Below are positions 41,248-49,384 of a stretch of DNA of 64,000 bases, piece after piece. A program made the position numbers and the translations under genes. A model generated the notes under the pieces. It was not told the DNA's origin. It made no database searches and saw only the letters and a program-made list of their open reading frames with translations. The stretch is from an archaeon GW2011_AR20 (lineage in GTDB: Archaea; Nanobdellota; Nanobdellia; SCGC-AAA011-G17; GW2011-AR20): positions 345,934 through 409,933 of the forward strand of contig CP010426.1 of the NCBI GenBank assembly GCA_000830315.1, in the 5' to 3' direction. Position 1 is the first letter of the stretch. Each line of letters starts with the position of its first letter.

Positions 41248-41825
41248 TTTGATAATAACTTAATAATTAGATCTTCACCAAATGCAACAATGCCCTTAAT
41301 AGCGTTAAATATTACTTTATCCCCGTCCTTTATGTTTCCTTTTATGTCATCTTTAGTTTGGTATATCGGGTGGTATTTTTTAGGATTTATAAGATTTAAT
41401 GATTCAATTTCTTTTTTTACTTTTGGAAACCTTTTTTGATCTGTAATTAATAAAATATCTATATCATTAGCTTCTTTATTTTTAGTTAATGCAGAACCAA
41501 ATAAAATAGCAGCATCAGCATTTTTTATTGTTATAATGTCATTTATTTTTGCTCTTAAGAAAGGTGTTCCTTCTTTAGATTCTTTCTGCAATAAAAATTT
41601 AATATATTGTTTTACATATTCATTTTCTAAATTAAGTTTAAAGAATTTAGCTTTTCCTAATTCCTTGTAACTTATAATTTCTTGTTTCTCGAGATTTTTA
41701 GCTATTTTTAAAGCGCCCATTGGAGTTATATTAAGAATTTTAGATATACTATTTGCGTTATACTCTATTTCTATAGACTTAAATATGGTCAATACAAATT
41801 TCATTTCATTTCTTGTTATATTCAT
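41244..41825 (-). CDS. Winged-helix MNT nucleotidyltransferase (putative antitoxin)
   Basis: A 193-aa protein: N-terminal winged helix ('MNITRNEMKFVLTIFKSIEIEYNANSISKILNITPMGALKIAKNLEKQEIISYKELG' gives a wHTH pattern) and a nucleotidyltransferase core with 'ILFGSALTKN' and 'DIDILLIT' (GS...DxD). It would AMPylate or otherwise neutralise the HEPN partner. It reads toward vanZ copy A; the 18-bp palindrome just upstream covers its promoter. Confidence 0.82.
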   Translation of the reverse strand: MNITRNEMKFVLTIFKSIEIEYNANSISKILNITPMGALKIAKNLEKQEIISYKELGKAKFFKLNLENEYVKQYIKFLLQKESKEGTPFLRAKINDIITIKNADAAILFGSALTKNKEANDIDILLITDQKRFPKVKKEIESLNLINPKKYHPIYQTKDDIKGNIKDGDKVIFNAIKGIVAFGEDLIIKLLSK

Positions 41826-41835
41826 ATAAACTCCT

Positions 41836-41853
41836 AGTTTATATATATAAACT
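41836..41853 (-). promoter_or_regulatory. Palindromic operator over the MNT promoter
   Basis: AGTTTATATATATAAACT is a perfect 18-bp palindrome that includes the TATA box, 11-28 nt upstream of the MNT start. Occupation by the winged-helix MNT protein would block TBP. Confidence 0.6.
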
Positions 41854-41891
41854 TTTAGTTTAAATAGTTTTCGGTTTATCTTTAATTCAGT

Positions 41892-42002
41892 CTAGGAAGA
41901 ATTTCGAGCACATTCGATATTGCAATTGACTCTTTTGGAGCGATAGCAATGCAGTGCGTTATTAATATTTATGAATGGCTTAAAGAAAACTTCAAAAATT
42001 AA
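41892..42002 (+). repeat. vanZ gene-end repeat, copy B
   Basis: Ninety-five bases match copy C with one difference, then the ends diverge; the reading frame of the VanZ C-terminus is still open to a TAA. No start codon or upstream part is present. It forms the boundary between the MNT-HEPN cassette and the caspase-like cassette. Confidence 0.85.
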
Positions 42003-42048
42003 TTTTATAAAAGTAAAGTTTATAAGCCTGTAATTTATTATTAATAAT

Positions 42049-42228
42049 ATGAACAAGGAAAAATTTCTTAAGGTTTATTCTAATCTTCCTTTAAATTTAA
42101 GAAAAGAGATTGTATTAATTTTGGATAAAGAACCAATAACTTGGGATGTCGCATATTTAGAAGTTAGGGGGAACACAAAAAAAGGAGAGAAAATTTTAAA
42201 TAAGCTAAGCGAATTAAAAATAATATGA
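42049..42228 (+). CDS. Small conserved-looking protein of caspase-like cassette
   Basis: A 59-aa protein ('MNKEKFLKVYSNLPLNLRKEIVLILDKEPITWDVAYLEV...') of mixed alpha/beta prediction, with ATGA overlap to the next gene. Its sequence is not low complexity. I believe similar small proteins occur next to CHAT/caspase-like proteases in bacteria and archaea but cannot name a family. A TATA-like element (TTTATAAG) lies about 25 nt upstream, so this is the first gene of a three-gene operon. Confidence 0.7.
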   Translation: MNKEKFLKVYSNLPLNLRKEIVLILDKEPITWDVAYLEVRGNTKKGEKILNKLSELKII

Positions 42229-42428
42229 AAAATGGTAATGAGGTTAAACAAATTGTAATAGCTAGATTAGAAGTTTTACCTAAGGATAAGAAGATTTCTA
42301 TCGGCGGTGAAGGAAGTTTTAGCAGGGATGAGTTAATAGAGCATGTAAATAAAGAAGATAAGATAGGCAAAAAAATAATAGAAGTTGAAATGGACTTCTT
42401 GCGTTCATTAAAAGAAGGAATCATATAA
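42225..42428 (+). CDS. Small protein of caspase-like cassette
   Basis: A 67-aa protein ('MKNGNEVKQIVIARLEVLPKDKKISIGGEGSFSRDELIEHVNKEDKIGKKIIEVEMDFLRSLKEG') with a helix-turn pattern around 'FSRDELIEHV'. It overlaps the preceding gene by 4 nt and ends 3 nt before the protease-like gene. Its fixed order with the other two genes suggests a regulator or adaptor of the protease. No family named. Confidence 0.7.
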   Translation: MKNGNEVKQIVIARLEVLPKDKKISIGGEGSFSRDELIEHVNKEDKIGKKIIEVEMDFLRSLKEGII

Positions 42429-42431
42429 AAG

Positions 42432-43073
42432 ATGACCGAAATTCTTGTAACTAGACCGGAGCATGATGATACAACTTATTACTTGTCAAATTGGATTAAA
42501 AATTCGATAGATATGGCCAAATCAAAAAATATTAAAGTATTTGATTTACAAAAAGAAAGGGCGAATTTAAAAGAAGTTGAAAGTATCATAAATAAACAAA
42601 ATGTTTCTTTTCTAGTCTTTAATGGTCATGGAAACGAAGATTTAATTACCGGTGATAAAAATAAAACTTTAATAGATTTAAATAATGCAAAATTATTAAA
42701 AAATAGAATAACTTATGCTATCTCCTGCAGTTCTGCTAAATTACTTGGATTAAAGAGTATTGAGAATGGTGCTACTTCTTATATTGGTTATGATGACGAT
42801 TTTATATTTTTTTATAATCCAAATATGGTTACACACCCATTAAGCGATAAAACAGCCGAGTTGTTCTTAAAACCCTCTATTGAATTAGTGAATTCATTAA
42901 TAAAAAATAATTCTGTTGAAGAATCTTTTAATAGATCAAATAATATGTTTAAAGATAATATTAAGAAATTATTAACTAGCGAAACTTCTGAAGAAAATAC
43001 AACCATGGTTAGATATTTATGGTGGGATATGAAGCATCAAGTAGCTTTAGGTAACAAAAATGCAACAATTTAA
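42432..43073 (+). CDS. Caspase/CHAT-like cysteine protease
   Basis: A 213-aa protein with the His-Cys dyad layout of clan CD proteases: 'FLVFNGHGNED' (His66-Gly67) and 'ITYAISCSSAKLLG' (Cys99), followed by 'GATSYIGYDDDF'. These match caspase-like/CHAT folds, where the H-G and C blocks are about 33 residues apart. No other domain is present. Together with the two small upstream genes it forms a compact three-gene cassette between copies B and C of the vanZ end. Related proteases drive abortive defence in bacteria; that role is inferred here. Confidence 0.75.
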   Translation: MTEILVTRPEHDDTTYYLSNWIKNSIDMAKSKNIKVFDLQKERANLKEVESIINKQNVSFLVFNGHGNEDLITGDKNKTLIDLNNAKLLKNRITYAISCSSAKLLGLKSIENGATSYIGYDDDFIFFYNPNMVTHPLSDKTAELFLKPSIELVNSLIKNNSVEESFNRSNNMFKDNIKKLLTSETSEENTTMVRYLWWDMKHQVALGNKNATI

Positions 43074-43077
43074 TCAC

Positions 43078-43217
43078 GAATAACAGATGAAATACACCAA
43101 TTTTATGTTCTTGGAAGAATTTCGAGCACATTCGATATTGCAATTGACTCTTTTGGAGCGATAGCAATGCAGTGCGTTATTAATATTTATGAATGGCTTA
43201 AAGAACAAAACCATTAG
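43078..43217 (+). repeat. vanZ gene-end repeat, copy C (probable original 3' end)
   Basis: The longest of the displaced copies, starting at the conserved 'ITDEIHQFY' motif and ending with the same frame at TAG. It differs from copy B by one base over 95 bp. As the outermost copy, it is probably the original end of the gene, separated when two cassettes were added one after another. Confidence 0.8.
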
Positions 43218-43252
43218 ATAAATTTATAATTATTATTATTTATTTTTATAGA

Positions 43253-44959
43253 ATGATAATCCTCGGAATAAATGATTCACATGATTCTGGCGCAGCAATA
43301 ATAAAAGATGGTAAAATAGTTGCTGCTATAAATGAAGAAAGACTTAATAGAATAAAGCTTCCATGGGGATTTCCAACCTTATCAATAAAAGAAGTTTTTA
43401 AAGTTTCTAAGATTAATCCAAATGATGTTGATGCAATAGCTGTAGCAGCAAAATATTCAAAATTTATGCCAAGATCTTATCCCACAGATGAAGCAACGCT
43501 TCTTATGGGCTCGGAAAGAAAATTAGTTTCTAAAGTCAGCCCTTATTTGGGATTTATTCTCAAAACAGGTTTATGGACAAAGATTCAAAGATTTATCTTA
43601 GCATCACAAACAAAAGAAAGAAGGGAAAAATTAAGAGAACTTTTAAAAAAAGAATATGGATTTAAATGCCCAATTTATTTTGTTGATCATCATCTTAGCC
43701 ATGCAGCTTCAGCTTATTATACGTGTGGAAAAGATAATTCTTTGATAATAACACTAGATGCGCAAGGTGATGGTTTATCCGGAACCGTGAGCATGGGAAG
43801 AAATGGAAAAATAGAAATTTTGCATGAGATCGGATCCTATAATTCAATAGCCAAGTATTATGCTTATGTTACTAAAATATGTGGATTTAAACCAGGCAGG
43901 CATGAAGGTAAAATTACAGGATTAGCAGCTTACGGCAAGCCAATTTATCTGGACGTTTTTAACAGATTTATACATTACCATAATGGCACAATTATTAATT
44001 ATTCCGGATCAAAACACGAGTCCGCAGTTAAAAAAATATTAAATGCAATAGGGGGATTTAAGAGAGAAGACTTGGCTGCAAGCATTCAGGAACATGTGGA
44101 AATGAATGTTGTAAAATTTATAAAATACTGGATGAGAAAAACAAATTTAAGAAATGTAATTTTAGCCGGGGGTTTATTTTCAAACGTAAAAATAAATCAA
44201 AAAATTCATGAAATCAAACATCTTGATTACATATTTATACATCCAAATATGGGTGATGGTGGCCTTGGTACGGGAGCTGCGTTGCAATTATATGCAGAAA
44301 AAGTCGGATATGAAAAGATTCCCAGCATAAACAATGTTTATTTTGGTCCTTCTTATAATGATAAAGAAATAGAAGAAGAGTTAAAAAAGCATAAATTGAA
44401 ATATAAAAAATCAAAAAGCATTGAAAAAGAAATTGCCAGATTAATTGCCAAATCTAAGATTGTCGCGAGATTTAATGGAAAGATGGAATATGGACCAAGG
44501 GCTTTAGGCAATAGATCAATATTATATCAGGCAACTGATAAAAGTGTGAATGACTGGTTAAATAAACAGTTAAAGAGAACAGAGTTTATGCCCTTTGCCC
44601 CAGTAACTTTAGCAGAAGATGCAGACGAATGCTACGAGAATATTGAAAAAGCTGAAGTAGCGGCGTTATTTATGGTGATCACCTTTAATTGCAAGGAATT
44701 AATGCAGGAAAGATGCCCGGCAATAGTTCATTTGGATAACACTGCCCGCCCGCAATTGATAACCAGGAAAATTAATGAAAGTTATTATAAAATTTTAAAA
44801 GAATATAAAAAATTAACAGGTTTGCCGACAATTGTTAATACCAGTTTTAATATGCATGAAGAGCCGATTGTATGCACACCAGAAGATGCGATAAGATCAT
44901 TTAAGCAGGGACATTTGGATTATTTGGCTATCGGCAATTATTTAGTAAAAAGCGAATAA
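43253..44959 (+). CDS. NodU/CmcH-type carbamoyltransferase
   Basis: A 568-aa enzyme that transfers carbamoyl groups, typically to sugars or antibiotics. Visible features are the ASKHA-type N-terminal 'MIILGINDSHDSGAAIIKDG', the metal-binding 'VDHHLSHAASAYY', the 'GGLFSNVKINQKI' loop, 'MGDGGLGTGAALQLY', and the C-terminal YrdC-like half with 'PRALGNRSIL' and 'LPTIVNTSFNMHEEPIV'. The length matches the family. In this glycan region it probably carbamoylates a surface sugar. Confidence 0.9.
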   Translation: MIILGINDSHDSGAAIIKDGKIVAAINEERLNRIKLPWGFPTLSIKEVFKVSKINPNDVDAIAVAAKYSKFMPRSYPTDEATLLMGSERKLVSKVSPYLGFILKTGLWTKIQRFILASQTKERREKLRELLKKEYGFKCPIYFVDHHLSHAASAYYTCGKDNSLIITLDAQGDGLSGTVSMGRNGKIEILHEIGSYNSIAKYYAYVTKICGFKPGRHEGKITGLAAYGKPIYLDVFNRFIHYHNGTIINYSGSKHESAVKKILNAIGGFKREDLAASIQEHVEMNVVKFIKYWMRKTNLRNVILAGGLFSNVKINQKIHEIKHLDYIFIHPNMGDGGLGTGAALQLYAEKVGYEKIPSINNVYFGPSYNDKEIEEELKKHKLKYKKSKSIEKEIARLIAKSKIVARFNGKMEYGPRALGNRSILYQATDKSVNDWLNKQLKRTEFMPFAPVTLAEDADECYENIEKAEVAALFMVITFNCKELMQERCPAIVHLDNTARPQLITRKINESYYKILKEYKKLTGLPTIVNTSFNMHEEPIVCTPEDAIRSFKQGHLDYLAIGNYLVKSE

Positions 44960-44962
44960 AAT

Positions 44963-45517
44963 TTATCGTAATTCAATTAAATCATTATTTTTTAACTTAA
45001 ATAATTTCGCTTCTTCTTTGTCAATATGAAAATCTGACTTGTGCATATCCCCCGATCTAACTACAACATCCCTAACAATTAATTTATTATTATGATAGAC
45101 ATCAACCTTGTCGCCATTTTCTAATCCAAATTCTCTTGCTTCATCTGTGCTTAAGTGAACATGAATCTTTGCAATTATAACCCCCGTATCAATCTTAACT
45201 GAACCGTTTGGACCTTGGATTATAATTCCTGGCGAGCTTTCTAGATTACCAGAAACTAAAATCGGCGCTTTAACCCCAAGAATTTTTTGATCCCCTCTCA
45301 TTATTTCGACCTGAGTCTCTTTTCTTAGTGGTCCGACAACACGAACATTCCAAATTATTCCCTGGCCAACTAGATTTACAGTTTCTTTGGCCGCGAATTG
45401 CCCTGGCTGTCTTATTTCTTTAAAAACTTCTAAATTCTCTTTCCCAAACAATCTAACCATATCCATTTTACTTAAATGTATATGATGATTTGATACCCCC
45501 ACAGGAACTGATTTCAT
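44963..45517 (-). CDS. pduL: PduL-type phosphotransacylase
   Basis: A 184-aa zinc enzyme interconverting acyl-CoA and acyl phosphate, usually acetyl/propanoyl-CoA. The metal-binding histidines are in 'SNHHIHLSKMD' near the N-terminus and 'AKIHVHLSTDEA' near residue 128; a third, 'GDMHKSDFHID', is near the C-terminus. Two PTAC-like domains are present. The neighbours are not metabolic, and no acetate kinase is seen in the window. It is convergent with and 3 nt from the carbamoyltransferase. Confidence 0.92.
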   Translation of the reverse strand: MKSVPVGVSNHHIHLSKMDMVRLFGKENLEVFKEIRQPGQFAAKETVNLVGQGIIWNVRVVGPLRKETQVEIMRGDQKILGVKAPILVSGNLESSPGIIIQGPNGSVKIDTGVIIAKIHVHLSTDEAREFGLENGDKVDVYHNNKLIVRDVVVRSGDMHKSDFHIDKEEAKLFKLKNNDLIELR

Positions 45518-45580
45518 TTTAAAATTATCCTAAAAACTAATTTTATAAATTTATCTTTTTATTAGGATTAGGGGTTAAAA

Positions 45581-46510
45581 ATGAAAGTGTTTGTAATGAT
45601 TCCAGCATATAATGAAGAATTTACAATAGCCCGGGTTATCAAGGAAATTAAGCAAGCTTCAAGAGATTATAGAATTTTGGTGGTAGATGATGGTAGCAAG
45701 GACAATACATTCGAAGTAGCAAAAAAAGCAGGCGCTCATTATGTAATCAAAAATAAGAAAAATTTAGGATTGGCCCAAGCTTTTAAGCGTGGATTAGAAG
45801 AGTGCTTAAAATTAAAAGCAGATATTATTGTGAACATAGATGCCGATTTTCAGTACAATGCCTTAGAGATACCAAGACTAATTCAACCAATTTTAGATGA
45901 GAAAGCAGATATAGTATTAACAGATAGAAAAGTTTTAAATTTAAGTCATATGCCTTTTGGAAAGAAATACGGTAATTTAATCTCTACTTTAGTCACAAGG
46001 TTTGTTTCAGGATTTCCAGTAAGGGATGCTCAAAGCGGTTTTAGGGCATTTTCACGAGACGCTGCTCTAAAGTTAAACATATTCTCTGATTATACTTATG
46101 TTCAAGAAACAATAATTCAAGCCGTAGATAAAAAATTAAAGATATTGCAGATGCCGTGTGAATTTAGGGCAAGGCATGGTAAGAGTAGATTAATAAGCAA
46201 TTTGTTTAGTTACGCTAAAAAAGCCGGTTTAACCATAATAAGAAGCTTTGTTCGTTATAAGCCATTAAAAGCCCTATTAACAATATCTTTTTTGCCATTG
46301 ATATTAGGAATCTTATTAGGATTAAGATTTTTATACTTTTTTTTGATGGGTGATAAAGGCCATGTACAATCTTTAATATTAGCAGCCATCTTATTGATTA
46401 TAGGGTTTCAAATTATTGTTTTGGCGTTTATTGCAGATACAATAGGAGCAAATAGAAAAGTAAATGAAGAATTACTTTATTTGCAAAAGAAAAAAGAGTT
46501 TTCTAAATAA
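45581..46510 (+). CDS. GT2 family glycosyltransferase with C-terminal transmembrane pair
   Basis: A 309-aa enzyme like dolichol-phosphate mannosyltransferase/bactoprenol glucosyltransferases. Motifs are 'MIPAYNEEFTIARVI', 'VDDGSKDNT', 'NIDADFQYN' (DxD) and 'RDAQSGFRAF'. Two C-terminal hydrophobic segments anchor it. It probably transfers a sugar from a nucleotide donor to a lipid carrier. Preceded by a TATA-like element; no operon partner on this strand. Confidence 0.88.
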   Translation: MKVFVMIPAYNEEFTIARVIKEIKQASRDYRILVVDDGSKDNTFEVAKKAGAHYVIKNKKNLGLAQAFKRGLEECLKLKADIIVNIDADFQYNALEIPRLIQPILDEKADIVLTDRKVLNLSHMPFGKKYGNLISTLVTRFVSGFPVRDAQSGFRAFSRDAALKLNIFSDYTYVQETIIQAVDKKLKILQMPCEFRARHGKSRLISNLFSYAKKAGLTIIRSFVRYKPLKALLTISFLPLILGILLGLRFLYFFLMGDKGHVQSLILAAILLIIGFQIIVLAFIADTIGANRKVNEELLYLQKKKEFSK

Positions 46511-46515
46511 AATCT

Positions 46516-48252
46516 TTATTTGATTTTATATATATAAATCCCATTCTCGCTTTTTTTTATTATATCAAAACCTAAATTTTTATCTCTTGATATAATATAA
46601 TTTATATCCTTTAGATTATTAACATCATCAATAAAAATATTATCATTTAGCCAATATCCGATAATGGTATACCTGCTTCTTTCAGCATTAACATAAAGCA
46701 TTGTTTGATTATCTTTTTTTAAATCCCCAAAATCTCTTTTATCTATTAATATGTTGGAAATTTTATCCCCATCATAATTATTTAACCACAGGGACAATTG
46801 AACTTGTGGTGTTTCATGCCATGTTTTAGCATTATAGTTGCTTACACCAACATTAATTAAATTTATAGATAGCAGGAACAAAGTAATCAAAATTAGAATT
46901 TTACTTAACCTTAAATTACTTAGAAATTTTGTAACAAGAAATACAATTAATATTAATAACAATGGGATCATTATCAAAGAGGCTGTGCTTACAATTGGTG
47001 TAGCCGAATTACCCACATAAAACAAGTTTTTTGAATAAAAAATGTAATCTATAATTTGTTTTACTATCCCAATCCAAGTTAAAGAGGGGTTATTTGGCAA
47101 AAATAATGATCTTGAGATGAAATGTATCGAAGATATTACAATAGCAGGTAAAACAAGTATGTTAATCAATTTTTTATTCAAATTATTCCTATATTTAATG
47201 ATTCCGGCAAATCCGATAATTATAATTAAAGGGATGACAAAATCAATATACCTTCCTATTAGTTTACCAGAAAAAAATATCCAATCATTCAACTTATAAA
47301 AATATTTTTCTCCTCTTAAATGATGATTAACAGCAATTAATATGGTTATAATAATGCTAGTAAAACTTAATAATTTTAATTTATTTAATTTATTGTCTTT
47401 GGATTTATAAAATAAAAATAAGGGAAAGATAACTAATGAGGATAAGAATAATGCACCGGAGTATGTTATTAACCAGGTTATGAAGGGATAGATAGAATAA
47501 AATATTGAACCTCTTGAGAAAATATTGCCCGCTTCTAATATATGAAGATTTTCAGAATAAGCGTTTGATAAAGAACTAAAAACAATTAAATTTCTGATTA
47601 ACCATGGAGAATATGAAATTGCTGCAATTAAGCCTATTAATACTAATTTATAATTGATCTTCTTCTTAAATAAATCTAAAATAAATAAAATCCCCAAGGT
47701 TGCGAATATAACTAAGCCATTTATCCTCGTTAATAAAGCTAAACCGGTAAATAAACCAGCCAAGATAATGTCAATTTTTTTATCATAAACTAAACACCGG
47801 TAAATAAAATAAATCGAAAATAAAAATAATGGATAAAATAAATTTTCTGCTAAAATATAAGGGTTATAACTAAAACTCAGAGGCAATAGAGCCACAATAA
47901 AACTTAATATCCTTGAATTTTTTTCAGATAAAAATTCTCTGGCTAATAAATAAGCCGGGATTATTATTAATGATGATAGTAATGCATTAATTATTTTTAT
48001 TGCAAAATAGACATCAATCGAATCCTTAAATATGTGCGAAATTGATATTAATATTGGATATAGTGGTGGAAATTGTATGCTGTCTATGCCATGAACATTA
48101 AATTTATGGTCAAAAAAAAAGCTTCTACCCATTTTTAAATACTGATAATCATCAGAAAATGCAGTTGACATTGGTATTAATGCAACTAATAAAATCTTGG
48201 CTAAAACCAGAATTACATAAAACACCAATAAAAACTTTAAACTTTTTTTCAT
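46516..48252 (-). CDS. GT-C-type membrane glycosyltransferase
   Basis: A 578-aa polytopic protein with about twelve helices. The first extracytoplasmic loop has 'STAFSDDYQYLKMGRSFFFDH', carrying the double Asp of PMT/ArnT-like GT-C transferases. A soluble C-terminal domain follows (about residues 470-578). It probably transfers a lipid-linked sugar at the outer face. It is the most downstream gene of a leftward cluster with the two GT4 genes. Confidence 0.75.
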   Translation of the reverse strand: MKKSLKFLLVFYVILVLAKILLVALIPMSTAFSDDYQYLKMGRSFFFDHKFNVHGIDSIQFPPLYPILISISHIFKDSIDVYFAIKIINALLSSLIIIPAYLLAREFLSEKNSRILSFIVALLPLSFSYNPYILAENLFYPLFLFSIYFIYRCLVYDKKIDIILAGLFTGLALLTRINGLVIFATLGILFILDLFKKKINYKLVLIGLIAAISYSPWLIRNLIVFSSLSNAYSENLHILEAGNIFSRGSIFYSIYPFITWLITYSGALFLSSLVIFPLFLFYKSKDNKLNKLKLLSFTSIIITILIAVNHHLRGEKYFYKLNDWIFFSGKLIGRYIDFVIPLIIIIGFAGIIKYRNNLNKKLINILVLPAIVISSIHFISRSLFLPNNPSLTWIGIVKQIIDYIFYSKNLFYVGNSATPIVSTASLIMIPLLLILIVFLVTKFLSNLRLSKILILITLFLLSINLINVGVSNYNAKTWHETPQVQLSLWLNNYDGDKISNILIDKRDFGDLKKDNQTMLYVNAERSRYTIIGYWLNDNIFIDDVNNLKDINYIISRDKNLGFDIIKKSENGIYIYKIK

Positions 48253-48286
48253 AATTTAATAATTTTAAATAAATTTAAAAGGGTTT

Positions 48287-49384
48287 TTATATGCTAGAAT
48301 ACAACTTTTCATATTCTCTTGCTATTTTAATAATATTGAAATATTTCACAACCATTTTCCTGCCATTTTTCCCTATTTTTAACCTTCGTTTTTTATTATT
48401 TTTAAGGTTTAATATTTCTTGGGAGAGTTTATAAAAATCACCCTTCCCTATTTTTATGCCGCAATTAGATTTTAAAATTTCATTTAAAGGAGGTATATCT
48501 GTTATTATTATTGGTTTTTCCATTGCCAAAGATTCTAATAATATCATTGGAATCTCTTGTTTCTCATTCATATCTAACGTCGGATATACAATAATATCAG
48601 AAATATTAATTAATTCTTTAATATTATGAAAGTCCTCCAAAAAAATGAAATTATTTCTTTTATGTTTGCTTAGAGCAGATTTAATAAATTTTTTTTCTTT
48701 TAAATGTTTTTTATTATTATCTTTTCTATATGAGAAGATAAAAATTATATCTTCTAAATTATGCAGATTTATTAATGTTTTTAGTATAACTCTAGATCCT
48801 CTCTTTGGTTCTAATTCTCCGGGAATTAGAACCACAAATTTATCTTTTAGATTCAATTTATTTATTAACTTTAAATCTCTTTTTCCCGGCTTAAAAAAAT
48901 TAGTATCTATTCCAGGATTTATCTTTATAATATTATTAAAACCTTTATTGATTAGAAAGTTCTTTGTATAATCTGATAAGACAACGGTTCTATCAGCAAA
49001 AATTAAGGGTCTAATAAATTTTTTATCTTTTATTGGTGTGGGAATGGTTTGGATACTTTTTTTATTCTTTAGTTTCAAAATTACACTTGAAAACAACGAA
49101 GAATATAATTCTGGCGTAAAAATAAAATGATAGCAATCTAAATTGTCTTTTGAAATTAATCTAACAAATAATCTTAGTTTATCCGAAAAATTTGTTCTTC
49201 TTTTCTTTGAGGAAGAATAAATCCTTTCTAAATGAAATTTTTTTGATAATTTATTAGAAAAATTATGTTTAACTAATAAGTTTATTTTATGATTTTTTAT
49301 ATTTCTAGCTATATTATAAGCTAAATTTTTCCCACCTTCATTCCAAGGCTCACCAATTGGCCTTGTAATCATCAATATTCTCAT
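48287..49384 (-). CDS. GT4 family glycosyltransferase
   Basis: A 365-aa GT-B enzyme. The N-terminal acceptor domain begins 'MRILMITRPIGEPWNEGGKNLAY'. The C-terminal donor domain has 'VVLIPGELEPKRGSRVILK' and the GT4 signature 'VYPTLDMNEKQEIPMILLESLAMEKPIIITD' (E-x7-E pattern). It overlaps the upstream TIM-barrel gene by 4 nt and is probably coupled to it. Confidence 0.88.
   Translation of the reverse strand: MRILMITRPIGEPWNEGGKNLAYNIARNIKNHKINLLVKHNFSNKLSKKFHLERIYSSSKKRRTNFSDKLRLFVRLISKDNLDCYHFIFTPELYSSLFSSVILKLKNKKSIQTIPTPIKDKKFIRPLIFADRTVVLSDYTKNFLINKGFNNIIKINPGIDTNFFKPGKRDLKLINKLNLKDKFVVLIPGELEPKRGSRVILKTLINLHNLEDIIFIFSYRKDNNKKHLKEKKFIKSALSKHKRNNFIFLEDFHNIKELINISDIIVYPTLDMNEKQEIPMILLESLAMEKPIIITDIPPLNEILKSNCGIKIGKGDFYKLSQEILNLKNNKKRRLKIGKNGRKMVVKYFNIIKIAREYEKLYSSI

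Noticed and set aside
41892-42002. Copy B of the vanZ end as a gene
   Set aside because: Open frame but no start codon and only the C-terminal third of the protein; the same applies to copy C at 43078-43217.
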